Shown here: positions 1 to 8,012 of the stretch, one piece after another
Position numbering within the stretch: the first letter of the stretch is position 1
Layout of the letters: the number at the start of each line of letters is the position of its first letter
Assembly: GCA_943331345.2 (NCBI GenBank)
Contig: CALQLF020000014.1
Span: forward strand, 1 to 49,193
Direction of reading: 5' to 3'
Source: Candidatus Planktophila lacus
GTDB lineage: Bacteria; Pseudomonadota; Gammaproteobacteria; Steroidobacterales; Steroidobacteraceae
DNA: 49,193 nt
Made by a program: the position numbers and the translations under genes
Notes under the pieces: generated by a model
The model's input: only the letters and a program-made list of their open reading frames with translations
Told to the model about the DNA's origin: nothing
Databases searched by the model: none

Positions 1-97
1 CGAATTCAGGCACGTGCGTTCGCAACCACTGCAGCAAAGGCGCAGTGTCCAGTTCAAAGCCGGCGCGCACCGGAGTAGTGCTGTGTTCAATGGTCAT
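1..97 (-). CDS. Phosphotransferase-family protein, N-terminal fragment (cut by window edge)
   Basis: An open frame runs on the minus strand from an ATG at 97 off the left edge and gives 32 residues, beginning MTIEHSTTPVRAGFELD and continuing to TAPLLQWLRTHVPEF. A GAGG Shine-Dalgarno core lies 7 nt upstream of the ATG. The pattern of a short polar start, then R-x-G-x-E-L-D, then a helix with LxxWL resembles the N-terminus of the aminoglycoside-phosphotransferase-like proteins often encoded beside acyl-CoA dehydrogenases and SDR enzymes. That fits the SDR gene directly upstream on the same strand. No catalytic motif falls inside the window, so the family call is an inference from the first residues and the context. 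Confidence 0.55.
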   Translation of the reverse strand, partial: MTIEHSTTPVRAGFELDTAPLLQWLRTHVPEF

Positions 98-120
98 GCC
101 ATAGCCTCACGAATCATGCC

Positions 121-228
121 TTGTGGGAGGCAGCTTGCTGCCGACTATTTCTGTAGGAGGCAGCTTGCTGCCGACTCCAAGAGTCGCGAGCAAGCTCGCT
201 CCCACACATGCTCGCTCCTACAAGGAAC
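121..228. repeat. REP-type palindromic repeat cluster
   Basis: Two direct copies of a roughly 25-bp element lie at 122-146 and 152-176, sharing GGAGGCAGCTTGCTGCCGAC. An inverted copy with GCGAGC/GCTCGC arms follows at 181-207, and a truncated inverted copy at 208-228. Each unit holds an imperfect palindrome (GGCAGCTTGCTGCC or GCGAGCAAGCTCGC) next to a conserved GTRGGAG end, the usual form of proteobacterial REP elements. Opposed copies can fold as a REPIN-like hairpin. The truncated copy covers the stop codon and last codons of the SDR gene, so the elements form the 3' end of that transcript. No RAYT transposase gene is in the window. Confidence 0.8.
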
Positions 229-1003
229 TCACGGAATGCCCACCATCCACGCTTAACACCGCGCCCGTCATGAAACGCGAGGCATCACTGGCCAGCAGCA
301 GCATGGCACCGTCAAGGTCTGCCGGCTCTCCCAAGCGCCGTTGTGGCACGCGCTTCACCAGCGCTTCACCGGCTGGGGTACGGAAGTAATCGCGATTCAA
401 ATCCGACAGAAAATAGCCGGGCGCGATGGCGTTCACCCGAATACCGTGGCGCGCCCATTCCAGCGCCAGCTCGCGCGTCAACTGAATAAGCCCGGCCTTG
501 CTGGCCGCATAGGGCGCTACGGTGGCCGCCTGCCGCAGGCCCAGCACCGAGGCGATGTTGACGATGGAGCCAGGCTTACTCGCAGCAATCAGTCGCCGCG
601 CGGCTTCCTGTGCCACCAGAAAGGCACCCTTCAGGTTGGTGTCAACTACGCGGTCCCAATCCGCTTCGGTTTGCTCCAGCGCTAACGCGGCATGGGTAGT
701 GCCTGCGTTATTGACGACGATATCCGGGACACCAAACTCGGCTGGAATGGCCGCAAACGCAGCGGCAACACTACTGGTGGAAGTGACATCCAGCGCCACG
801 GTGGTCACGGCGGCACCACTGGCCTCAAGCTCCACTGCCAACGACGCGAGCAAGTCGGTACGACGCGCTGCCAGCACCACACGGGCCCCGGCGTCCGCCA
901 GAGTCCGTGCGAAGTGCGCCCCGAACGTGCCAGAAGCGCCGGTGACCAGCGCACAGTGGCCGGAAAGATCGGCGCGCAGTTCACGCGGCGTGGGCATGCT
1001 CAT
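218..1003 (-). CDS. SDR-family NAD(P)-dependent oxidoreductase
   Basis: A classical short-chain dehydrogenase of 261 residues. The dinucleotide-binding loop is TGASGTFG near residue 20 (family TGxxxGxG, here ending F-G), followed by NNAG near 95, a catalytic serine in the NIASVLG segment, Y-x-x-x-K in YAASKAG, and the post-catalytic IRVNAIAPGYF. The C-terminus MTGAVLSVDGGHSVSSL is typical of the family. The ATG at 1003 was chosen because it lies 4 nt after the stop of the upstream gene and gives the normal SDR N-terminus; an in-frame ATG at 997 is also possible. The substrate cannot be read from sequence. The phosphotransferase-like gene just downstream hints at fatty-acid or acyl-CoA metabolism, but that is inference. 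Confidence 0.9.
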   Translation of the reverse strand: MSMPTPRELRADLSGHCALVTGASGTFGAHFARTLADAGARVVLAARRTDLLASLAVELEASGAAVTTVALDVTSTSSVAAAFAAIPAEFGVPDIVVNNAGTTHAALALEQTEADWDRVVDTNLKGAFLVAQEAARRLIAASKPGSIVNIASVLGLRQAATVAPYAASKAGLIQLTRELALEWARHGIRVNAIAPGYFLSDLNRDYFRTPAGEALVKRVPQRRLGEPADLDGAMLLLASDASRFMTGAVLSVDGGHSVSSL

Positions 1004-1007
1004 GCCG

Positions 1008-3017
1008 TCACGGAATGGTGTCGAAGCTCGGCACGAGCGTAGGCGTGGGCGTGCTGGCACTGATGGACGAGTTGCCCAACTGTTTGGCGGCATTGTTGCC
1101 CCAACTGTAAAGCTGGCCATCCGCGCGCAACGCGACCGAATGAGCATTACCGCCGGCGGCCACAGCCGTCACAGTGCTGGCAACCGTGGCAACGGTATAA
1201 ACCGTGCGCGCCGTGGTGGTGCCATCGCCTACTTCGCCGGAGGCGTTGGCGCCGGTGCCTTGCACGGTGCCATCCGACATGGCCAGCAGGGAGTGCACGT
1301 CGGAAGCCGAAGCGCCCACCACGTCGAGCATCAAGCCCGCCGGCGTAGAGATATCCGCGGTGGTGGCTGTGCCCCGGCCCAACTGCCCAGCGCTGTTCTC
1401 GCCCCAGGCATAGACCAGGCGGCGCGAGGTGAACGCAAACGAAACATCGGCGCCCGCGGCAATGGCCGCAATACCGCGCAGACCGGTATCGACAGGCAAG
1501 CGCCGCACCACGAGCGTGCCGTCACCGACCTGCCCGGCTGTGTTGGTACCCCAAGCCCAGACGCTGCCATCGTTACGCAGCGCCAGCGAATGCGCATTGC
1601 CAGCGGCCACACGCACAACACCATTGATGCTGGCGACATTGGTGGGCGACGGCGACTGAGCGCGATTGGCAACACCCAGTTGCCCGCCATCATCCAGGCC
1701 CCACGCACAAACGGAGCCATCGTCGAGCACGGCTAGCGAATGGTCTCGGCCAGCGGCAATGGCAATGGCCGGACGCGGCAGCGTCACCTTGGTGGGAGTG
1801 GCACGCGCAGCGGTGTCGCCAAGGCCCAACTGCCCATTGGTGTTGCGCCCCCAGGCGTAGACATCGCCGTTCGCCAAGCGAACCAGCGCATGGTGTCCAC
1901 CTACGGCGAGTTCAGCGGCCACCGCACCAGCGGGCAGGGTGATCTTGGTGGGCGTATCCGTAGTAGCAGTACCGGTGGTGCCATCACCACGCTGACCTTC
2001 GCCGTTGTAGCCCCAGGACCAGACGGTACCGTCACTCTTGCGCGCCACCGTGAATGAATCTGCAGCAACCCCCGAGCGAGACGTGTCTGCTTGCGCCACG
2101 GCGACAGGGATACCACTGATCGCGCGCGTCGCGACGGTCAGTGTTGCGGCAGTGCTGGTGGCGGTGCCGAGCGTGTTGGTAACGGCAACACTGAAGGTAG
2201 CGCCATTGTCCGCCACAAGGGCGGCTGACTGGCTGTAGCGCCGTGAAGTAGCACCGGCGATGTTCACGCCATTGCGCTTCCACTGGTAAGCCAAATTGCC
2301 GCCAGTGGCGTAGACGCCAAACAGGACGGCATCGCCTTCAGCAGCTACCTGCGAGACGGGTTGCACTGTCACGGCCGGCACGCTGGCCACCGTGAGCAGC
2401 ACCGGCGTGCTGATGACGATGCCGGCCCCGTTGGAGACAGCCACCGAGTAATAAGCACCGTCGTCCGCCGCGACCGTGGCAGCGGTGGTGTACGTGGCGC
2501 TGGTGGCGCCACTGATGACCACATCGTCCTTCAACCATTGGTAGTTCAGCGAGTTGCCCGTAGCAGTAACGCTGAAAGCCGCCGTGGCACCCACGTTCAC
2601 CGACACCGCTACCGGCTGCGTGGTGATGGCGGGCGGGCCCTGCACCGTAAGCGTCGCTTCGGTGCTGGTGGCACTTCCCGAACCATTGGTGATGGTGATC
2701 GAGAACTTGGCGCCGCTATCCGCTGGCGTCAGTGCCGGGGTGGTGTACGAAGGCTCGGTGGCGCCGGTGATGGCAACGCCATTGCGCTTCCACTGGAACG
2801 CCAAAGGCGCAGCGCCTTCGGCGCCGATGGAGAAGGTAGCCTTCTGCGTCTCGAACGCCGTAACGTCCTGGGGCTGCTGGGTGATTTTCGGGGCCCCGAA
2901 GGAGCCACCCATGCAGCCAGCCAGCAAGGTGGCAGCAACCACGACACCCGCACCAAACACGCGGGCGGAACGGGCACAGAGCCGGGCGAGAGCCCTGGCG
3001 TTGGGAGAGAGGGTCAT
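1008..3017 (-). CDS. Ig-like/RCC1 seven-bladed propeller lipoprotein
   Basis: 669 residues. The start at 3017 is fixed by an AGAAAGGAAG ribosome site just upstream. The N-terminus is a lipoprotein signal with lipobox LLAGC (Cys35). Three Ig-like domains of about 85 residues follow (roughly 43-300), each carrying FQWKRNGV-, YQWLKDD- or YQWKRNGV-type cores and ending in a TLTV- or LLTV-like strand. From about residue 330 to 660 come seven RCC1-type repeats built on W-[SA]-W-G-x-N-x-x-G-Q-x-G-D-G-T, for example VYAWGRNTNGQLGLGD; one copy is degenerate (VQGTGANASGEVGDGT). Seven repeats suffice for a complete RCC1 propeller. It is probably anchored in the outer membrane; adhesion or ligand binding is likely but unproven. 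Eukaryotic RCC1 is a Ran exchange factor, and nothing here implies that activity. Confidence 0.88.
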   Translation of the reverse strand: MTLSPNARALARLCARSARVFGAGVVVAATLLAGCMGGSFGAPKITQQPQDVTAFETQKATFSIGAEGAAPLAFQWKRNGVAITGATEPSYTTPALTPADSGAKFSITITNGSGSATSTEATLTVQGPPAITTQPVAVSVNVGATAAFSVTATGNSLNYQWLKDDVVISGATSATYTTAATVAADDGAYYSVAVSNGAGIVISTPVLLTVASVPAVTVQPVSQVAAEGDAVLFGVYATGGNLAYQWKRNGVNIAGATSRRYSQSAALVADNGATFSVAVTNTLGTATSTAATLTVATRAISGIPVAVAQADTSRSGVAADSFTVARKSDGTVWSWGYNGEGQRGDGTTGTATTDTPTKITLPAGAVAAELAVGGHHALVRLANGDVYAWGRNTNGQLGLGDTAARATPTKVTLPRPAIAIAAGRDHSLAVLDDGSVCAWGLDDGGQLGVANRAQSPSPTNVASINGVVRVAAGNAHSLALRNDGSVWAWGTNTAGQVGDGTLVVRRLPVDTGLRGIAAIAAGADVSFAFTSRRLVYAWGENSAGQLGRGTATTADISTPAGLMLDVVGASASDVHSLLAMSDGTVQGTGANASGEVGDGTTTARTVYTVATVASTVTAVAAGGNAHSVALRADGQLYSWGNNAAKQLGNSSISASTPTPTLVPSFDTIP

Positions 3018-3204
3018 CGGCTTCCTTTCTGGCGACAGGGGCCCGGCGACGACAGGCGCCCCGGAGCCACACGAGCAGTCTCCGGGAAGTCCCGGAGCAC
3101 CGTGAGGATAGCAAATCGACACCGGGGCCGGCTTCCAGTTCCCGGCAGAGGGTGCGCCAGAGGGGCCGGCCGAAGGTTCCAGGCCGCGGTCTCGGGCGGC
3201 AATC
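3018..3204 (-). promoter_or_regulatory. Leader of the RCC1 lipoprotein gene with an 18-bp palindrome
   Basis: This is the 187-bp gap between the LysE-type gene and the RCC1 lipoprotein gene, both on the minus strand. It holds a perfect inverted repeat at 3080-3097 (CTCCGGGA, 2-nt centre, TCCCGGAG), about 63 nt upstream of the RCC1 start. A weak -10-like TATCCT lies just 5' of it on the minus strand. The palindrome could be an operator or an mRNA hairpin. No T-run follows, so it is not a classical terminator. The rest of the gap is GC-rich with nothing else recognisable. Confidence 0.35.
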
Positions 3205-3873
3205 TCAGGCCGTGGCGGCCCACCCCTGCCAGACTTCCTGCAGCAGGCCCACGCCGAGCCAGCCGAGCAGCAGGCCACAAGCCAGGTACATGGTCACACG
3301 CCAGCCCGTGCCGGCCCGGCGGCGGAAAGCATCCACGAACCAAGCTGCAATGAAGGCCGACGCGACGCTGCTGGCCATGAAGCCGGCAAAGAAAACGACG
3401 TAATCGGTAACTGTGGGAGTGGTAACGCCCAGCACCCCGAGGGCCGCGCCCATGGCACTCCAGTAGGCGAGGTTCTGCGGGTTGGTCACGGATAGCACTA
3501 CGCCCGCCCCCAGCGCGCCGCGCGTGGCCGCACGCGGATCCGCCACCGGCGGGGGCTGCTCCCGCCGCGCCTCACGCGCGTCCTGCAGGGACAACCAGGC
3601 CAGCCAGCACAGGTACACGCCACTGGCCAAAGTAACCGGCAGACGAATGGCCGGCGCTTGCAGCAACAGGCCTACGCCCGCGAGGCCGAGAATGGCCCAA
3701 GAGGCATCCCCTACCAACGAACCGAACTGCACCGCGAGCGCGGAGTGGTAGCCCTCATGCAGGCCACGCCGCAAGGTTTCGGCAAATACGGCGCCGGGGG
3801 TGAGGTTGAACACCAACCCGAGCCCGAAAGCGCCCGCAAACAGCCACAGCCACGGCGTTACACTAACCACCAT
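3205..3873 (-). CDS. LysE/RhtB-family exporter
   Basis: 222 residues with about six hydrophobic segments, the size and shape of LysE/RhtB amino-acid exporters. The family N-terminal signature appears as LVFNLTPGAVFAETLRRG, with SLVGDASW in the second helix and VTNPQNLAYW in the fourth. The PGAVFAETLRRG wording resembles the ChpE-like branch of the family rather than RhtB or LysE proper; I give this from memory of the family. The substrate is unknown. Its ATG is only 24 bp from that of dacC on the other strand, so the promoters of the pair must extend into each other's 5' coding ends. Confidence 0.85.
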   Translation of the reverse strand: MVVSVTPWLWLFAGAFGLGLVFNLTPGAVFAETLRRGLHEGYHSALAVQFGSLVGDASWAILGLAGVGLLLQAPAIRLPVTLASGVYLCWLAWLSLQDAREARREQPPPVADPRAATRGALGAGVVLSVTNPQNLAYWSAMGAALGVLGVTTPTVTDYVVFFAGFMASSVASAFIAAWFVDAFRRRAGTGWRVTMYLACGLLLGWLGVGLLQEVWQGWAATA

Positions 3874-3897
3874 TCTTCCCCCGAGTTTCCCCGCCCC

Positions 3898-5070
3898 ATG
3901 TTATCCCTGCTCCGCCCCCGCATTCTCGCTTCTTTAGTCGCCGCTATCGCCGCCTTGGCATCGCTGTGGTTGCTACCAACCACCGCAGTGGCTGATACCG
4001 GCGCACTCATTCCCCCGCCCCCGGCCATCGCCGCCAAGGGCTATATCGTCATGGACCCGAATAGCGGCGTGGTGGTAGCGGCGGTGAACGACACGCAACG
4101 CCTGGAACCGGCGAGCCTTACCAAGCTGATGACCGCCTATGTGGTGTTCGATGCGCTGCGCGCCAACAAACTGAAGCTGGACCAGACGCTCACTATCTCC
4201 CCGGCCGCCTGGAAGCAGGAAGGTTCGCGCACCTTTCTGGAACCCGGCATGCAGGTGCGCGCCGAGGACCTCATCAAGGGCATGGTCATTCAGAGCGGTA
4301 ACGACGCCGCGGTAGCGCTAGCGGAAGCAGTAGCCGGCAATGAGCAGAGCTTCGCGCAACTCATGAACCTTCACGCGCAGCGCCTAGGCATGAACGCCTC
4401 GCACTGGGAAAACGCCACCGGCCTGCCTAGCGCAGACCACTACACCACCGCGCGCGACCTCGCCACGCTGGCCGCCGCCGTCATCCGCGAATTCCCGCAG
4501 CACTACCGCTATTACTCGATGCGCGAGTTCACTTTCAATGGCATCACGCAGCCGAACCGCAATGGCCTGCTGGGCCGCGATGCGAGTGTCGATGGCATCA
4601 AGACCGGCCACACCGATAGCGCCGGCTACTGTCTGATGTCCTCGGCACAGCGCCAAGGCATGCGCTTGGTCACGGTGGTGCTCGGCACGGAAAGCCCGCG
4701 TGCCCGCGAAGATGCGAGCGAGGCATTGCTGAATTGGGGCTTCTCATTCTTCGAGTCGCGCCGCTTGTACAGCGCTGGCAAGGCGGTGCGTACCGCCGAA
4801 GTCTTCAAGTCCGGTGAGCAAGCCGGCTTCGGTGTACGCCGGGACTTGTGGGTGACCGTACCCCGCGGCGACTTCGCCCGCGTGAAGGTGACCGTGGCCC
4901 TGCAGCCGCGCTTGATCGCACCACTGGCCGTCACGCAAGCCGTCGGCCGCATTACTGCCACGCTAGATAACCAGACCGTTGGACAGGCCACGCTGCATGC
5001 GGTGCACGCCGTACCGGCTGGCAATTTCCTGCGCCGCGGTTGGGACAGCGTCCGCCTGCTCTGGAACTAA
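3898..5070 (+). CDS. dacC: D-alanyl-D-alanine carboxypeptidase (PBP5/6 family)
   Basis: 390 residues. It trims the terminal D-Ala from peptidoglycan pentapeptides in the periplasm. A Sec signal peptide (hydrophobic core, cleavage near AVA-D) is followed by the three penicillin-binding motifs in order: S73-L-T-K76, S133-G-N135 and K235-T-G237. The PBP5 C-terminal beta domain follows, and the last residues (LRRGWDSVRLLWN) resemble the amphipathic membrane anchor of this family. Length matches PBP5/6. The order dacC-dat-ybeD is the usual one in Pseudomonas/Xanthomonas; the E. coli equivalent beside ybeD-lipB is dacA. The ATG at 3898 lacks a strong ribosome site but leads straight into the signal peptide. 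The frame is open upstream but overlaps the divergent LysE-type gene. Confidence 0.95.
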   Translation: MLSLLRPRILASLVAAIAALASLWLLPTTAVADTGALIPPPPAIAAKGYIVMDPNSGVVVAAVNDTQRLEPASLTKLMTAYVVFDALRANKLKLDQTLTISPAAWKQEGSRTFLEPGMQVRAEDLIKGMVIQSGNDAAVALAEAVAGNEQSFAQLMNLHAQRLGMNASHWENATGLPSADHYTTARDLATLAAAVIREFPQHYRYYSMREFTFNGITQPNRNGLLGRDASVDGIKTGHTDSAGYCLMSSAQRQGMRLVTVVLGTESPRAREDASEALLNWGFSFFESRRLYSAGKAVRTAEVFKSGEQAGFGVRRDLWVTVPRGDFARVKVTVALQPRLIAPLAVTQAVGRITATLDNQTVGQATLHAVHAVPAGNFLRRGWDSVRLLWN

Positions 5071-5073
5071 CCG

Positions 5074-5988
5074 ATGGCTCTCACCGCACCGCATGCCACT
5101 TGCTGGTTGGACGGCACATTCCAGCCCTTGGCGAACGCGCGCATCTCACCACTGGACCGCGGGTTCCTGTTCGGCGATGCGGTGTATGAGGTATTGCCGT
5201 GCTATGCCGGGCGCCCCTTCCTGTTCCATCCGCACATGGCGCGGCTCGAACGTAGCCTGCGCGAGATAGGGTTAGCGGCGCCCCTCGACCGTGCGCAATG
5301 GGCGCAAGTGCTGCGCGGACTGGTGGACCACAACCAGGTAGGCGACGCGACGCTCTACCTGCAGGTATCGCGTGGGGCCGAATGGGGACGCAACCATGCC
5401 CCACCGGAAACGCCGAAACCCACCGTGTTCGCTTACGCCACGCCCCTGCCATCGCTCGACCCGAAGGCGCTTAGCGAAGGTGTCGCTGTAGCCACTTTCC
5501 CCGACGAACGCTGGGGTCGTTGCGACATCAAGAGCACGGCCCTGCTGGCCAACGTGCTCGCCAAAGGCCGCGCGCAAGCCGCCGGTGCTTTCGAAGCAGT
5601 GCTGGTCGCCGATGGCTGGCTGCGTGAAGGCAGCAGCACGACCGTCATGCTCGTCCGGCAAGGACGTCTCATTGCACCGCCCGACAGCCCGCAGGTCCTG
5701 CCGGGCACCACGCGCGATTTCCTCTTCATGCTGGCCAAGGCTGCCGGCATTGCCGTGGAGCGCCGCGAAATCCGCGCCACGGAACTGCACGAAGCCGACG
5801 AAGTGCTGTTGGGCTTCGCCACGCGTGGCGCCCTACCTGTGACGCAGGTGGATGGCCGTCTTGTCGGCAGCGACTTGGCTGCCGGGCGACCCGGCCCGGT
5901 ATGGCAACGCTTGCATTCGGCCTTCCATGCCCGCATCAAAGACTGGGCCTCTACCCCGTTCGATGCGCCATTCGATGCCCCACTCTAG
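5074..5988 (+). CDS. dat: D-amino-acid transaminase (class IV aminotransferase)
   Basis: 304 residues, starting 3 nt after the dacC stop, so cotranscribed. A PLP enzyme of fold type IV: N-terminal SPLDRGFLFGDAVYEVLPCY is the family signature, with the PLP-binding lysine near K153 in RCDIKSTALLANVLAK. A later EGSSTTVMLV segment contributes to the cofactor phosphate site. The RCDIKS wording and the neighbourhood (carboxypeptidase, ybeD) match the D-amino-acid transaminases of Pseudomonas/Xanthomonas rather than branched-chain transaminase IlvE or PabC. The expected reaction is D-alanine + 2-oxoglutarate to pyruvate + D-glutamate, linking D-Ala released by carboxypeptidases to wall precursors. 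Substrate preference is inferred. Confidence 0.88.
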   Translation: MALTAPHATCWLDGTFQPLANARISPLDRGFLFGDAVYEVLPCYAGRPFLFHPHMARLERSLREIGLAAPLDRAQWAQVLRGLVDHNQVGDATLYLQVSRGAEWGRNHAPPETPKPTVFAYATPLPSLDPKALSEGVAVATFPDERWGRCDIKSTALLANVLAKGRAQAAGAFEAVLVADGWLREGSSTTVMLVRQGRLIAPPDSPQVLPGTTRDFLFMLAKAAGIAVERREIRATELHEADEVLLGFATRGALPVTQVDGRLVGSDLAAGRPGPVWQRLHSAFHARIKDWASTPFDAPFDAPL

Positions 5989-6021
5989 GCTCGGCCAGTC
6001 CGCCAGCAGGAAACCTGACCC

Positions 6022-6306
6022 ATGAAGCTCGTCCCCCTCCCCACCGTCGACACCACGCTATTGCAGTTTCCCTGCGAAGTGGATGTGAAGGTGATGGGTC
6101 TGGCTGACGAGGTCTTCCCGGTGGTCACCAAAGCCGCGGTGGAAAAACACGTGGGCGAATTGCCGGAGCACAAGATTCGCGTGCGCCCCAGCAGCACGGG
6201 CAAATATCTGGCAATCACTTACGTGGTGGATGTCGTCAGCCACGATCAATTACACGCTGTGTACACCGAACTGCACGCCACTGGCGTGGTGCTGTTCAAG
6301 TTGTAG
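6022..6306 (+). CDS. ybeD: YbeD/DUF493 family protein
   Basis: 94 residues, the usual size for DUF493/YbeD. Typical features are the early [14 protein letters not shown] strand, the [21 protein letters not shown] core and a C-terminal [11 protein letters not shown] with the conserved V-x-x-x-L end. The fold is ferredoxin-like (ACT-like) and is thought to be a small allosteric regulator. It sits between dacA and lipB in E. coli; its biochemical role is not established. Here it ends the dacC-dat-ybeD operon and its last 11 bases overlap the 3' end of lipB on the opposite strand. Confidence 0.9.
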   Translation: MKLVPLPTVDTTLLQFPCEVDVKVMGLADEVFPVVTKAAVEKHVGELPEHKIRVRPSSTGKYLAITYVVDVVSHDQLHAVYTELHATGVVLFKL

Positions 6307-6964
6307 CAGCGAAGTCGCCGTCGACCAGCGCGGCACATTGGCCCGGCAGGCGCAGCTCGCGCCATAAGTGCGGCAACAATCCCAACGCCACTTCGCGAAC
6401 GCTTGGTGTTGGCGTCAACAACGCTGCCAACTCCGTCACCGCGAGACCGGCGTAACCGCAAGGGTTGATGCGCGCGTAAGGTGCAAGGTCCATTTGGACG
6501 TTCAACGCCAACCCGTGGTAACTGCAGCCACGGCGAATACGCAGGCCCAACGCAGCCAGTTTGGCACCGCCGACATACACACCCGGCGCGTCACGCCGCG
6601 CTACTGCCTCGATGCCGAAGCCCGCGACGTAAACAATGATGGCCTGCTCGATGGCAGTCACCAAATCGCGCACACCGAGACCGAGCCGACGCAAATCCAG
6701 CAGCGGATAAACCACGAGTTGCCCCGGCCCGTGGTACGTCACTTGGCCGCCGCGATCGATGCCAACGACGGGAATGTCGCCGGCCGCAAGCACGTGTTCG
6801 GCCTTGCCGGCCATGCCTTGCGTGAAGGTAGGCGGGTGCTCGAGGCACCAGAGTTGGTCAGCCGTTTCCGGCGTGCGCGTTTCGGTGAAGGCCTGCATGC
6901 GTCGCCAGGCAGGCTCATAAGGCACCCGCCCCCACCACACCGCGGCGGGCTGGACTTCAAGCAT
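6296..6964 (-). CDS. lipB: Octanoyl-ACP:protein octanoyltransferase
   Basis: 222 residues. Transfers octanoate from ACP to lipoyl domains, the first step of lipoate assembly. Family motifs: the [18 protein letters not shown] block (71-88), catalytic lysine K135 in [11 protein letters not shown], and catalytic cysteine C169 in RINPCGYAG. The numbering of both residues equals that of E. coli LipB. Its ATG overlaps the lipA stop by 8 nt (translational coupling, lipA first), the reverse of the common lipB-lipA order. It is convergent with ybeD, overlapping by 11 bp. Confidence 0.96.
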   Translation of the reverse strand: MLEVQPAAVWWGRVPYEPAWRRMQAFTETRTPETADQLWCLEHPPTFTQGMAGKAEHVLAAGDIPVVGIDRGGQVTYHGPGQLVVYPLLDLRRLGLGVRDLVTAIEQAIIVYVAGFGIEAVARRDAPGVYVGGAKLAALGLRIRRGCSYHGLALNVQMDLAPYARINPCGYAGLAVTELAALLTPTPSVREVALGLLPHLWRELRLPGQCAALVDGDFAATT

Positions 6965-7970
6965 TGCCGGCAGGCAGTCCGCAGTTGTTCTGCTCCAGCA
7001 CGCGGTCGGCGCGGTAACTGGAACGCACTAATGGCCCAGCAACGACTTCGCGAAAACCAAGCGCGAGGCCTTGTTCACGGTAAGCAGCGAATTCCGCTGG
7101 CGATACGTAGCGGCGCACTTCGAGATGGTTCACGGTGGGGCGCAGGTACTGGCCTAGCGTGAGGATATCCACGCCCGCAGCGCGACAGTCCTGCATGGCT
7201 TCCAGCACTTCTGCATCGGTTTCGCCAAGGCCCAGCATGAGACTGGTCTTGGTGAGCACCGTGGCACGATGCTGCTTGGCATGCGCCAGCACCGCGAGCG
7301 TGCGCTCATAGCCGGCACGTGGGTCCCGCACGGGGTGCGTCAAGCGGCGCACCGTTTCCACGTTCTGCGCGAACACTTCAAGACCGGAATCCACGACCAC
7401 TTCCACATCCGCCATCACGCCCTGAAAATCGGGCGTTAGGGCTTCTACGGCCGTGCCGGGGCGCAAGCGCTTGATGGCGCGTACCGTATCCGCGAAGTGC
7501 CGTGCCCCACCGTCGGGCAGGTCATCGCGGTTCACGGACGTGAGCACCACGTATTTCAGGTCCATCAGTTCTACCGTGCGCGCCGTGTTCTCTGGCTCTT
7601 CCGCATCCAGCCATCCGCGCGGGTTGCCGGTGTCGACACTGCAGAAACGGCAAGCGCGCGTACACACCGCCCCCATCAACATGATGGTGGCCGTGCCGTG
7701 GTTCCAGCATTCGCCGATGTTCGGGCACTTCGCTTCTTCGCAGACGGTAGCGAGGCGGTGTTCACGCACGGTGGCACGGACTTCGTCGAAGCGTTCACCC
7801 GCCGGCAGCTTCGCCCGCAGCCAAGTGGGCTTCAGGCCCACCGGCGACGGCACAGCTTCGCCCTGTACCTTGATGCCATCGCGAATGGCCGTGAACCCTT
7901 GGGGCGTCTGATATTTCTCGCCACTGCGTATGCCGGTAGTGGCTATCGGTATTCCCTTGAATTCGGCCAT
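6957..7970 (-). CDS. lipA: Lipoyl synthase
   Basis: 337 residues from the ATG at 7970. A radical-SAM enzyme that inserts two sulfurs into the octanoyl chain made by LipB. The auxiliary [4Fe-4S] cluster cysteines C77, C82 and C88 ([13 protein letters not shown]) precede the radical-SAM CxxxCxxC C103, C107, C110 (CTRACRFC), and the conserved RSSY lies near the C-terminus. An in-frame TTG at 8003 would add 11 residues; neither start has a good ribosome site, and the ATG gives the usual family length. It is coupled to lipB by an 8-nt overlap and is 42 nt downstream of murU on the same strand. Confidence 0.96.
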   Translation of the reverse strand: MAEFKGIPIATTGIRSGEKYQTPQGFTAIRDGIKVQGEAVPSPVGLKPTWLRAKLPAGERFDEVRATVREHRLATVCEEAKCPNIGECWNHGTATIMLMGAVCTRACRFCSVDTGNPRGWLDAEEPENTARTVELMDLKYVVLTSVNRDDLPDGGARHFADTVRAIKRLRPGTAVEALTPDFQGVMADVEVVVDSGLEVFAQNVETVRRLTHPVRDPRAGYERTLAVLAHAKQHRATVLTKTSLMLGLGETDAEVLEAMQDCRAAGVDILTLGQYLRPTVNHLEVRRYVSPAEFAAYREQGLALGFREVVAGPLVRSSYRADRVLEQNNCGLPAGNA

Positions 7971-8012
7971 GGGGGTTAGTGCAACGCTCGGTTGGCAAGA
8001 CAAGGAGCCATT

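Noticed and set aside
522-1736. 404-codon plus-strand frame opposite the RCC1/SDR genes
   Set aside because: It is antisense to clearly conserved RCC1 repeats and SDR motifs; the translation is low-complexity without any recognisable domain or ribosome site.
7971-8003. TTG start for lipA adding 11 residues
   Set aside because: No ribosome site, and the residues do not match the LipA N-terminus; ATG 7970 gives normal length.
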